Positions 54,352-61,811 of a stretch of DNA of 64,000 nt are shown here, piece by piece; the first letter of the stretch is position 1, and the number at the start of each line of letters is the position of its first letter. Position numbers and translations under genes: made by a program. The notes under the pieces were generated by a model. That model had not been told where the DNA came from. It saw only the letters and a program-made list of their open reading frames with translations, and did no database searches. Source of the stretch: Methanoflorens sp963701995 (GTDB lineage: Archaea; Halobacteriota; Bog-38; Methanoflorentales; Methanoflorentaceae); contig OY969693.1 of the NCBI GenBank assembly GCA_963701995.1, forward strand, positions 1,674,001 to 1,738,000, read 5' to 3'.

Positions 54352-55395
54352 ATGAAAGAAGAGCAGACGAATTTGAAGGTCGCAACCCTCGCGGGTGGCT
54401 GTTTCTGGTGCTTAGCGGCCGATTTCGAAAAGGTATCCGGCGTAGCAAGAATCATATCGGGTTATACCGGTGGTCAGAAGGAAAACCCCACCTACGAGGA
54501 GGTCACAACGGGAAAGACGGGCCACTATGAAGCCGTCCAGGTATACTACGATCCTTCAAAAGTGAGTTATGAGCAGATTCTGGATGTCTTCTGGCGGCAT
54601 GTCGATCCGACGGATCCGGGTGGGCAGTTTGCTGACCGGGGCTCTCAGTACCGGACGGCGATTTTCTACCACGATGAGGAACAGAACCGCATCGCAGAGA
54701 AATCGAAGGAGGATCTTGAAAAATCCGGGCAGTTCAAGAAGCCTATCGTCACGCCGATTGTGAAATTCTCAAGGTTCTACGAGGCGGAGTTCTACCACCA
54801 GGACTACCATAGGAAGAGCCCCGTAAGGTATAGGATCTACCGGTCGGGCTCCGGCCGGGACCAGTTCCTCGACAAGACCTGGGGAAAGGAGAAGAAGTCG
54901 GGCGCCAACCCCAGTGGCAACCCCGGGGGAATGAAGACCTATTCCAAACCCGATGACGCTACCCTGAAAAAGATGCTCACACCGCTTCAATACGAGGTAA
55001 CGCAGCACGAAGGCACGGAGCCGCCCTTCCAAAATGAATACGATGACAACAAGAGGGAGGGGATTTACGTTGACATCGTATCCGGAGAGCCTCTCTTCAG
55101 CTCGCTCGACAAGTACGACTCCGGGACGGGATGGCCAAGCTTTACAAGACCCCTGGAGCCGGAGAACGTCACGACGAGAAAGGACCGGAAGCTCTTCGCG
55201 GTGAGGACCGAAGTGAGAAGCAAGCACGGGGATTCCCACCTGGGTCACGTTTTTCCCGACGGGCCCGCGCCGACAGGGCAGCGTTACTGCATGAACTCGG
55301 CGGCGCTTCGGTTCATCCCGATGGAGGACCTGGAGAAGGAAGGCTATGGGGAGTATCTGAAGCTCTTTGCAAGAAAGAGCGAAAAATCTGTTTAG
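54352..55395 (+). CDS. msrAB: Fused peptide methionine sulfoxide reductase MsrA-MsrB
   Basis: 347 aa from ATG 54352, with AGAGGG about 8 nt before. The MsrA half has the catalytic 'LAGGCFWCLAADFEKVSGV', 'VDPTDPGGQFADRGSQYRTA' and 'FYHQDYHRK'. After a linker the MsrB half has 'KYDSGTGWPSF', 'HGDSHLGHVFPDG' and 'RYCMNSAALRFIP' with the resolving Cys. The zinc-binding CxxC pairs of some MsrB forms are absent. The fusion repairs both epimers of oxidised methionine. The coding style is GC-rich and bacterial, unlike the core genes, so it was probably acquired. Confidence 0.93.
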   Translation: MKEEQTNLKVATLAGGCFWCLAADFEKVSGVARIISGYTGGQKENPTYEEVTTGKTGHYEAVQVYYDPSKVSYEQILDVFWRHVDPTDPGGQFADRGSQYRTAIFYHDEEQNRIAEKSKEDLEKSGQFKKPIVTPIVKFSRFYEAEFYHQDYHRKSPVRYRIYRSGSGRDQFLDKTWGKEKKSGANPSGNPGGMKTYSKPDDATLKKMLTPLQYEVTQHEGTEPPFQNEYDDNKREGIYVDIVSGEPLFSSLDKYDSGTGWPSFTRPLEPENVTTRKDRKLFAVRTEVRSKHGDSHLGHVFPDGPAPTGQRYCMNSAALRFIPMEDLEKEGYGEYLKLFARKSEKSV

Positions 55396-55567
55396 GAGCT
55401 CACGTGGGCTGCGCTCATCGGCTTTAGATTCGTGGTGCTAGCAAGCGTGTAACACCATCGAAACCTTATAAAGAAGGGTTTCTACAACGCCAGGATAAGG
55501 CTTGAGATACAAGTATTGCCAGCTCAAACCTTCGCTTTTCAGCGCGTTTGGCTGGCGTGTCTAGAAT

Positions 55568-55687
55568 TCAGAGCGTGCCGAATATAAAACCGAATATGGC
55601 CATAAGGCCGCAAACGCCCCCCACTGTTAAGACGGAGCCAATAAAGAAGATAAATCCATATTTCACTACGCTCTCTATTATCGTCAT
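55568..55687 (-). CDS. 39-aa single-pass membrane protein
   Basis: From ATG 55687: 'MTIIESVVKYGFIFFIGS', 'VLTVGGVCGLMAIFGFIF', ending 'GTL'. One helix with Gly-Gly and Cys-Gly in the middle. A clear paralogue of 36 aa occurs at 58959-59069 on the other strand. It starts 3 nt after the 47-aa Cys protein, so the two form a small operon. No family recognised. Confidence 0.65.
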   Translation of the reverse strand: MTIIESVVKYGFIFFIGSVLTVGGVCGLMAIFGFIFGTL

Positions 55688-55690
55688 CGT

Positions 55691-55834
55691 TTACCCATCA
55701 GGGTCGGTATCTTCTTTAAACGTGCACTTCCTTTCGTTAACCAATATTTCGGGGGCGATTTGGTCGTATTTGGCGCATTTTATACCTTGCTCGTGGAGCT
55801 TACAGAAATAACATTGCGGTATCATAGTCGTCAT
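55691..55834 (-). CDS. 47-aa cysteine protein (possible zinc or metal site)
   Basis: From ATG 55834, with AGGAGG 10 nt upstream. 'MTTMIPQCYFCKLHEQGIK' gives a CxxC, followed by two more Cys ('IKCAKYDQ', 'ERKCTFKE'). Four Cys in 30 residues suggest a metal site. It is co-directional with and 3 nt ahead of the 39-aa membrane protein. Not recognised. Confidence 0.62.
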   Translation of the reverse strand: MTTMIPQCYFCKLHEQGIKCAKYDQIAPEILVNERKCTFKEDTDPDG

Positions 55835-55898
55835 AAACCGAGCGCCTCCTTAACCGCCTAGCTAAGGTTTACCAAAATCGTTATTGTATGCGCTGGAC

Positions 55899-55906
55899 TT
55901 TATACA
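55899..55906 (-). promoter_or_regulatory. TATA box for the two-gene small-protein operon
   Basis: TGTATAAA on the minus strand, about 65 nt before the first start codon, leaving a leader of about 40 nt with AGGAGG. Confidence 0.4.
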
Positions 55907-56065
55907 TTTAGCGTTTTAGATGCCGTTAAGATTGTGCTGCCATCATCATTTTGAGAAGTGGTTATGGTCGCTGCGGCGTCCCTTAGTTCTTTATATCGAT
56001 AATCCGAATGACAATTCATCAACCAGAAATGGAGAATTCAAGATACTTGATTGAGGGATGAGGAC

Positions 56066-56565
56066 ATGGCAGAAGGCACTTCGCAGGCAGGCAGGACCAA
56101 GGTATTATTGAACACCAGCATGGGGGACATCACCCTGGAGCTTTATGATGATATGCCCGTTACCGCGGGCAACTTCCGAAAGCTCTAGAGAAGGGATTCT
56201 ACGACGGCACCATCTTCCACCGGATCATCGACGGCTTCATGATCCAGGGCGGGGACCCCACGGGCGCTGGCCAGGGTGGACCGGGTTACGCTATCAAGGA
56301 TGAGTTCACAGATCACAATCGCAACGATCGGGGGACCATTGCCATGGCCAACGCCGGTCCGAACACGGGCGGCAGCCAGTTCTTCATCAACCTGGTAAGC
56401 AACAACTACCTGGACAAAGCTCATCCGGTCTTCGGCAAGGTTGTTGAGGGAATGGATGTGGTGAAGAAGATGGGCAAAGTGAAGACTGGCGCTATGGACC
56501 GGCCGGCGAAAGAGGTAGATAATAGGCGCAAAGATCGCAGATTAATTTTTTTGGGCTGGAAATAG
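56066..56565 (+). pseudogene. Cyclophilin-type peptidyl-prolyl isomerase, frameshifted
   Basis: From ATG 56066: 'LLNTSMGDITLELYDDMPVT' and 'AGNFRKL', then a one-base loss at 56187 produces TAG. The next frame continues 'EKGFYDGTIFHRIIDGFMIQ', 'GGDPTGAGQGGPGY', 'MANAGPNTGGSQFFINLV' and 'HPVFGKVVEGMDVVKKM', the full cyclophilin core with catalytic residues. The C-terminus is also altered. GC-rich and bacterial in style, like msrAB. Confidence 0.8.
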
Positions 56566-56793
56566 GCGTGTACTTTCTTGACTTGATATTTATCCACTAC
56601 TGCCGCTCATTATAGGTTTGGGGGCAGCGATGGATTGATAGAGCCAGCGTCGAAGGCGTCGTGCTTGGTTAACCGTTTTATGTCATGTGGCACAAGTCCT
56701 TACTAAGATTGGTGTAGAAATGACGCAGATGGATCAGGTGGAACTACTTCCAATCAAACTCCTGATCTGCAACCAGTCTGTAAGGAGGTAAAA

Positions 56794-57036
56794 ATGCGTG
56801 CAGCAAGAGTAATTTTCCTAGTTGTTGGAATCATTTTGGTCTTTATGGCAATCTTATCGAGTGTGTACTCCTATTACTACTTTCAGGGCCACCTCCAGTT
56901 AACTCCAGACGGGCCACTTGTGATCTTCGAAATAATAATGATTTGCACCGTTCTCGGTCTTCTAGGCGGATTAGCTATCGGCATGTATGTTGAAGCATGG
57001 CGAGCCAAGAAAGGGCAACCATCACCCCCGCATTAG
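56794..57036 (+). CDS. Small two-helix membrane protein
   Basis: An 80-aa protein. AAGGAGGTAA lies just before the ATG, a near-perfect ribosome site. Two hydrophobic segments: 'VIFLVVGIILVFMAILSSVY' and 'IIMICTVLGLLGGLAIGMYV'. Convergent with the pentapeptide gene. Family unknown. Confidence 0.68.
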   Translation: MRAARVIFLVVGIILVFMAILSSVYSYYYFQGHLQLTPDGPLVIFEIIMICTVLGLLGGLAIGMYVEAWRAKKGQPSPPH

Positions 57037-57136
57037 CTCTAGTTTCTGTTTTTTGTCATGGCGTTTCGAGGTTACGTCCTTAAAAGGTTCCTTCCATGGC
57101 GCGTGCTCAAGGGCTGGGGCAGAGTGCCGATAGTAC

Positions 57137-57615
57137 TTACGTGGCTTTCTGGAGGTCAGTCCCCCGAAGATTAGCCCTAGCAAGGTCAGCTTCAGAAAAG
57201 TTGGCATTAGAAACGTTAGCGTTCGAAAGGTTCGCACCAAAAGGTTAGCCTTAGAAAGGTCAGCTTGAGAAAGGATAGCCTTAGACAGATTAGCCCGGTG
57301 AAGCTCAGCTCCACGAAGGTCAGCGCCAGCAAGGTCAGCCTCACGAAGGTCAGACATCGAAAGGTCAGCTTGAGAAAGATTACCCCCTCGAAAGTTAGCT
57401 TTCGACAGGTTAGCCTTGGATAAGTTAGCTTCGGAAAGGTTAGCCTTGGAAAGATTTGCGTTTTTGAGATTAGCCCCCCAAAGATTAGCTCCTTGAAGGT
57501 CAGTCCTAGAAAGGTCAGCGTTAGCAAAGTCAGCCGAAAAACGATGCTCTTCTCGCCACGTGTTCCATGCTTTAACGCCTTGCTTCAGTATCTCAAGGTG
57601 TTTTGGACTAGCCAT
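57137..57615 (-). pseudogene. Pentapeptide-repeat protein with late frameshift
   Basis: More than 20 tandem A(D/N)Lxx units, for example 'ANLSKANLSEANLSKANLSK'. In the intact frame the pattern breaks after 'SKANL' and becomes non-repetitive up to 57022. Shifting one base in a T-run near 57233 restores it: 'GANLSNANVSNANFSEADLA' and 'RANLRGTDLQKAT' with a stop at 57137. The protein would be a right-handed quadrilateral beta helix. Whether the slip is real or a read error cannot be told. Confidence 0.75.
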
Positions 57616-57709
57616 AACAGCTCCTCGCGGACTTGCTCCGCGTATGTTTGGTTAAAACGAACTAATGTACTTGCTCAATGGGTAAAGCTTGTGGTGAGGC
57701 GCATGCTTC

Positions 57710-58147
57710 CTACGCCGCATCGGATTCCGCATACGCTCGTTTGAAAAATAGAACCAGAAGAGCGGTGGCAACTGGGAACGTAATAACCCAGAGCGCCCCT
57801 ACGTCCAATGCGACAGGGAAATTCTGATGTAAGAGCCCTGCTGGGAAAAGCACTCCGTTGGCGATCAATGCCCACCTAACCCGTCGTGCAAGCCCTGCAC
57901 CTACAAAGACGGGGGATGCAAACAGCATCGCGAGGCTCATTAAACTGTAGCCGAGGGCATCAAGACCATATGTGAACGACGGTGACGGGCTAAAGAGAAG
58001 AAAAGAGACCCTGTTAGCCGCCCCAGCAAGTGTTAACGGATAGAGTACCGTCATCTGTAAAAAATAGACGGAGGTGTTTAAGGTGGCGTACATAACCGCA
58101 AAGATAACCGCGATAAAACCCCATACGAGCAGGACATCAAAGCACAA
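57710..58147 (-). CDS. Four-helix membrane protein, unknown
   Basis: A 145-aa protein with four hydrophobic segments ('VLLVWGFIAVIFAVMYAT', 'ALGYSLMSLAMLFASPVFV', 'ALIANGVLFPAGLLHQNF', 'LWVITFPVATALLVLFF'). The start is TTG; AGGAGG lies about 35 nt further upstream, so a longer or frameshifted 5' end is possible. No family recognised. Confidence 0.5.
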   Translation of the reverse strand: MCFDVLLVWGFIAVIFAVMYATLNTSVYFLQMTVLYPLTLAGAANRVSFLLFSPSPSFTYGLDALGYSLMSLAMLFASPVFVGAGLARRVRWALIANGVLFPAGLLHQNFPVALDVGALWVITFPVATALLVLFFKRAYAESDAA

Positions 58148-58423
58148 TATCGCAACGCCCTCTATCGAGCAATTTATGCCTCCTGCGATTAGCTACGCGT
58201 AGCACCCCAATAATTTACTAAATTGGACAAGATGGACCCCCCGGCATCGCGCTTGAACTGCTAGACTACAAAACCAATATTTGGCTCAAAAAAGAATGGG
58301 AATAGTTGAGCCACAAATCACCACTTGCATAAGCTTAATGCAACTGAAACCGATAACTGCGATAGTTGTTCTTTCGCTGGCCGTTGCCTCGTTATCTGCT
58401 GCGGAAAACTATCGGAGGTGAAT

Positions 58424-58771
58424 ATGGTGACGAAAGGATGGTGCGAAAACTGTCAGTTCCAAAACCGTGACGGTGCACTGTATTGCTCTCAATGTGGTGA
58501 GGAACTTCAAAATGGTGAGGAACTTCAAAATGGTGAGGAACTTCAAAATAAGCAACAACCGCCCCCACTGGTCATGGTTCTCGCCTTCGGTGTCGTATTT
58601 GCGTGGCTCCTCTTCGTCGGAGCGTGGCTGTTTTTTTATGCCAGCGGTTTCAGCGTCCTGCAAAACATAGGGATCAGCTTCTTTTCTTTTGCTGTTATGC
58701 TGATATTAGAGACTGTGGTCTTGATGCCATGGGCCATGAGACAGCCCCCACAGCAGCTGAAAAGAACGTAG
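58424..58771 (+). CDS. Zinc-ribbon membrane protein with GEELQN triplication
   Basis: 115 aa from ATG 58424, with GGAGGTGAAT 1-2 nt before. The N-terminus is a zinc ribbon ('WCENCQFQNRDG', 'LYCSQCGEELQNG'), followed by three copies of GEELQN and then two hydrophobic segments. The DNA has a perfect 18-bp tandem repeat at 58496-58549 coding for the triplication. A domain layout seen in many small archaeal membrane proteins. Confidence 0.75.
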   Translation: MVTKGWCENCQFQNRDGALYCSQCGEELQNGEELQNGEELQNKQQPPPLVMVLAFGVVFAWLLFVGAWLFFYASGFSVLQNIGISFFSFAVMLILETVVLMPWAMRQPPQQLKRT

Positions 58772-58880
58772 CGAAAGCGTGGTTCGTTAATCCTCTGCTT
58801 ATCTCATAGTTCGTAATTTCTTTTTTCTCCAGCAAGCCTAGTGTGTCTAAGGGCTCACTTGGATACAAAACAGCCACAAG

Positions 58881-58888
58881 ATTTATAG
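58881..58888 (+). promoter_or_regulatory. TATA box for the 36-aa membrane protein
   Basis: ATTTATAG, about 70 nt before ATG 58959; predicted leader of about 45 nt. Confidence 0.4.
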
Positions 58889-58958
58889 AGCAGCCCTGGC
58901 GCCACCACTTCTTTGTTACGCTTCTTTAAGTAGCATTCGCCCGCACTAGAGTCTGAAG

Positions 58959-59069
58959 ATGAATGTCATAGCCAAATACGGATTTATCTTTATTGTTGGC
59001 TCTATCGTAACGGTGGGGGGCATTTGCGGTCTTATCTTCCTGTTGGCTCCTCTATTCGGCACGCTTTAA
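58959..59069 (+). CDS. 36-aa single-pass membrane protein (paralogue of 55568-55687)
   Basis: 'MNVIAKYGFIFIVGSIVT', 'VGGICGLIFLLAPLFGTL'. Compared with the 39-aa protein, the blocks KYGFIF, GS, TVGG, CGL and FGTL are shared. Both lack a signal peptide cleavage site and consist of a single helix. DNA similarity is also high over the middle, so they are recent or selected duplicates. Confidence 0.65.
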   Translation: MNVIAKYGFIFIVGSIVTVGGICGLIFLLAPLFGTL

Positions 59070-59387
59070 TAATACATGTCTTTGGGATCGCAAACGGGGC
59101 CGCGCACAGCTGCAATTGACAGCTCGAAAAATGCGTCGCGCCGCTGCACTCCTTCTCGTTCTCGCGCTAGTCCGGGTTTGCTCGCGCTGACCGATGATAC
59201 GGTTGAGCCAGGTGCCTTCGCCTGATATAGGCGATAAACCATTGATTAGGTAGGTGATTCGCGTCAATAAGAATTCCAGTCTTTAAGCATCGAAATCTTG
59301 GCGTTGGCGGCAAAGGAACTGCGATCGGCCCATAGCGCGTCGCAAGATATTACTACGAGCATGGTAACCCCTTTCTAGAGGACGAAC
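59070..59387. other. Gap without a recognised gene
   Basis: About 320 bp. Short minus-strand frames (for example 'MLVVISCDALWADRS') look weakly protein-like but are broken by stops. No repeat or RNA recognised. Confidence 0.25.
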
Positions 59388-59714
59388 ATGAGAAAGCTCA
59401 ATGAGAAGGATATAGAGATCTTAAGGAAGCTTGCCCCGGAGGCGAGTTTGCCCACCCATTACCGCTCCATCCTGCCACCGGTCTCCATGCATTTTGCGGC
59501 CGACGATGAGGATTTACAGGACCGGCTGAAGAGGCTCTCAACAGAGGACCTCAAGTATCTGGCTGACCGCATCCTGGACGGCTCGGAGTGCTTGCTGTGC
59601 ATCTCCCCAGAGGCTGCCGGGATGTTTCTAGACCTGCTGGAGGAGAGAGTGCCCGGAGATACTGCGAGGAGCATAAGGGAGCAGTACAATTCGGCCACAG
59701 GATATGATGTCTGA
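59388..59714 (+). CDS. Hypothetical helical protein
   Basis: A 108-aa acidic protein, mostly helical ('NEKDIEILRKLAPEASLP', 'EDLQDRLKRLSTEDLKYLAD', 'MFLDLLEERVPGDTARSIRE'). No motif or membrane segment. TAGAGGACGA lies just before the ATG. GC-rich codon use resembles msrAB and cyclophilin. Not recognised. Confidence 0.6.
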   Translation: MRKLNEKDIEILRKLAPEASLPTHYRSILPPVSMHFAADDEDLQDRLKRLSTEDLKYLADRILDGSECLLCISPEAAGMFLDLLEERVPGDTARSIREQYNSATGYDV

Positions 59715-59845
59715 AGGATCTCTTTTCCCGGAAATCCTCTGCGGCTCTGATGCTAGCCTGGAAAGCAACTGCTTGTCGGGCGTCTGATAGATTTTGATTG
59801 ATGATGTTCGACGAGGAGCCAAAAGGCATGGGGAGTATGCCCCCA

Positions 59846-60112
59846 TCAACTCGATCGTAGATCGTTTTCATCAGGCTCAATGACCATGTTGGTGCCCGGG
59901 ACTTCATACTCTTCAAAGTCCATCTCTTTAAGGGTATTATTGCATATTACCACCGCTTTTAGTAGCGCGGAGATGCACACTTCACGTGTTTCTGCCCTTT
60001 GTATTTTCTGCAGTTGGAAGGCTTTGACCTTGAGCGCTTTCTTGTAAAGGTGTTGGTAGCGTGCTAGCATCCTGTCATCACTAACGTGCATCCAACTTAC
60101 TTTGCTTGGCAT
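59846..60112 (-). CDS. Hypothetical protein downstream of zinc-finger gene
   Basis: 88 aa from ATG 60112, chosen because GGCAGGAGGA lies about 10 nt before it; a longer frame to 60142 lacks such a site. Lys/Arg-rich middle ('LYKKALKVKAFQLQKIQRAE') and acidic end. Follows the zinc-finger gene by 4 nt, so probably co-transcribed. Not recognised. Confidence 0.6.
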   Translation of the reverse strand: MPSKVSWMHVSDDRMLARYQHLYKKALKVKAFQLQKIQRAETREVCISALLKAVVICNNTLKEMDFEEYEVPGTNMVIEPDENDLRSS

Positions 60113-60116
60113 ACTG

Positions 60117-60596
60117 CTAGTCCTCCTGCCAAATAACACCATTCTCTCGTAGCACGTTTATTAAGTGTAGCTGTTTCTTTTTGAGCAGAATAAGGCACTC
60201 CGTCTGCTTTCCCTTGTCTGTCATTGCTTGTAAGTGGTCAGTTCGGACACCGGCCAAAGTATCACTCAAAACGCCCAAGCATCTATCTCTTACATTTTCC
60301 TCATAACCTACTTGAGCAACTTCCTCCAAGAGTTCTGCACGTGTCTGCCCAGTCCAAAGTATAACTTCATCTGGGTCAAGTCCTACCCATTTATCCCACA
60401 TATCTTGCTGTCCTCTCGTGCTGTAAAAAAGATCATCGTAACTCTCGGGCCCACGCTTCTTGGCAGCATACTTACGCTTATACAAACGGTCTTTGCCCTG
60501 GTGCTTCTGCTTCCAAGCTGCTATACGGTCTCGGCAAGTAGGGCACGTTTTGAGTGGGCCGACGTGCTCGTGGTGGCACGTAGGACAAACTACCAT
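60117..60596 (-). CDS. Zinc-finger protein, possibly element-borne
   Basis: A 159-aa protein. It opens 'MVVCPTCHHEHVGPLKTC' with CxxC-HHxH-C-xx-C zinc ligands, then a very basic run ('KQKHQGKDRLYKRKYAAKKR') and a helical C-terminal half. The layout suggests nucleic-acid binding. It pairs with the gene at 59846-60112. Both have the look of plasmid or provirus genes, but no family is recognised. Confidence 0.6.
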   Translation of the reverse strand: MVVCPTCHHEHVGPLKTCPTCRDRIAAWKQKHQGKDRLYKRKYAAKKRGPESYDDLFYSTRGQQDMWDKWVGLDPDEVILWTGQTRAELLEEVAQVGYEENVRDRCLGVLSDTLAGVRTDHLQAMTDKGKQTECLILLKKKQLHLINVLRENGVIWQED

Positions 60597-60875
60597 TGGC
60601 TTACCTTATGCTTCATACTCTACAATAAGCATTTCTCATACTCTACAAACAAATAGAAAAAAAGAGAAGAGAGAGTCAGACATATAGCTAGACTGTTTTG
60701 CGTTTTATCCTGCGGGCCAGGCTCCCTGTCGACTTATGGGAATAAGGACTAAAAACAGAGAATCCGGCCTTGCTGTTTTGCACGGCTCAGGCACCTAGAG
60801 CAACAAAGCGCCGTGCAGCCGCGTACTCTTCATAAATACATTATTCGTTTACTGCTTGGCCCGCACATGGTGACC

Positions 60876-60894
60876 GGAGCCTAATACAGGCGCC
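60876..60894 (+). repeat. Palindrome 5 (GGAGCCT/AGGCGCC)
   Basis: GGAGCCT-AATAC-AGGCGCC, one mismatch, same AATAC spacer as the palindrome at 48372. It lies 47 nt before copy 2 of the 514-bp repeat, without an integrase tail. Confidence 0.65.
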
Positions 60895-60940
60895 TACCAA
60901 CGCCTCTGCGTTCTCAAATCTCATCTTTTGGATGAATGTC

Positions 60941-61454
60941 GCCTTCTCGATCTGTAAGTGTTTTTCGTCACTTACTCTAGTAACCCTGCTTGAACGAATA
61001 GTACACAGTTAAAGCTACGTTCTAGAGACGGTGACTGAAGCCAGCGTTATGCATCCTGAAGGAAGGGCAGGCAACCCCGGATAATCACCACTCGACTCAC
61101 TGGCCGCTTGGTATAGTAAGAGAATCTCGTTGGCGTCTTTGTCTGCAGCGAGCGCAGTAATATCATACCTTCCGATGCTCTCAAAAAATGCAGTCATCTC
61201 CCATTGACCGTTTGAGGAGACAGCGACGGGTCCATCTTGTGGGTAGTGGCGGTTCGCGTTGTAATCATATAATGCAAGCCATAGCCAATATTGTTCTCCC
61301 TCAATGTTATGGGCTCTGCCTTTAACAAATTCTGAGTTTTCTACCCGCGTATTATTAGTGGGGGTTGTAATGGTGGCTGCTGGAATTCCAGGTATATACT
61401 CAGTTCGATGATCGATTGGCATAGGAAAAGGTTGCGGAGGGCGCTGACTTAAGT
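60941..61454 (+). repeat. 514-bp perfect direct repeat, copy 2
   Basis: Identical by eye to 49742-50255, in the same orientation. It sits between palindromes at 60876 and 61557, a unit of about 680 bp. Confidence 0.88.
61015..61422 (-). CDS. Single Ig-like/beta-sandwich domain protein, copy 2
   Basis: 135 aa from ATG 61422 ('MPIDHRTEYIPGIPAATITT'), identical to residues 22-156 of the protein at 49816-50286. Upstream the sequences differ and no start in frame is present, so translation must begin at this Met. Perfect identity implies very recent duplication or gene conversion. Confidence 0.68.
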   Translation of the reverse strand: MPIDHRTEYIPGIPAATITTPTNNTRVENSEFVKGRAHNIEGEQYWLWLALYDYNANRHYPQDGPVAVSSNGQWEMTAFFESIGRYDITALAADKDANEILLLYQAASESSGDYPGLPALPSGCITLASVTVSRT

Positions 61455-61556
61455 ATTTGCTTTTATTAAGATCACTGCAGTCTTATTCTCCATTAAAACG
61501 CCAAGCAATACAGTCTGCCGCTGGTCATTTACTGCAAAAGCTTATCGCTGAGCGAA

Positions 61557-61575
61557 GGAGCCCTATAGAGGCCCC
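61557..61575 (+). repeat. Palindrome 6 (decayed)
   Basis: GGAGCC-CTATAGA-GGCCCC, with the same CTATAGA spacer as the palindrome at 51471 and one arm mismatch. Confidence 0.55.
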
Positions 61576-61811
61576 CCACAGGGCGACATTCGAAAAAAGT
61601 GATTGCAAGCTCAAACCAAAATGGACGATACAAGCTCCTTTTGCATACTTGAGCCCTCTTTCACACCTCAACACGCTTGGAGAGGTGCAAATTTAGCCCA
61701 AGCATCGAACCTTTTTGAACCGGAGCGGTTACACAACCTTAACAATTGTAGACCGAGGCAAAATATAGAACAGCTGAAAGCTATTTGACCGTTTATAACA
61801 AATTTATTACG

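Noticed and set aside
57022..57136. C-terminal extension of the pentapeptide protein
   Set aside because: This part arises only from the frameshifted reading; the repeat pattern continues in another frame that stops at 57137.
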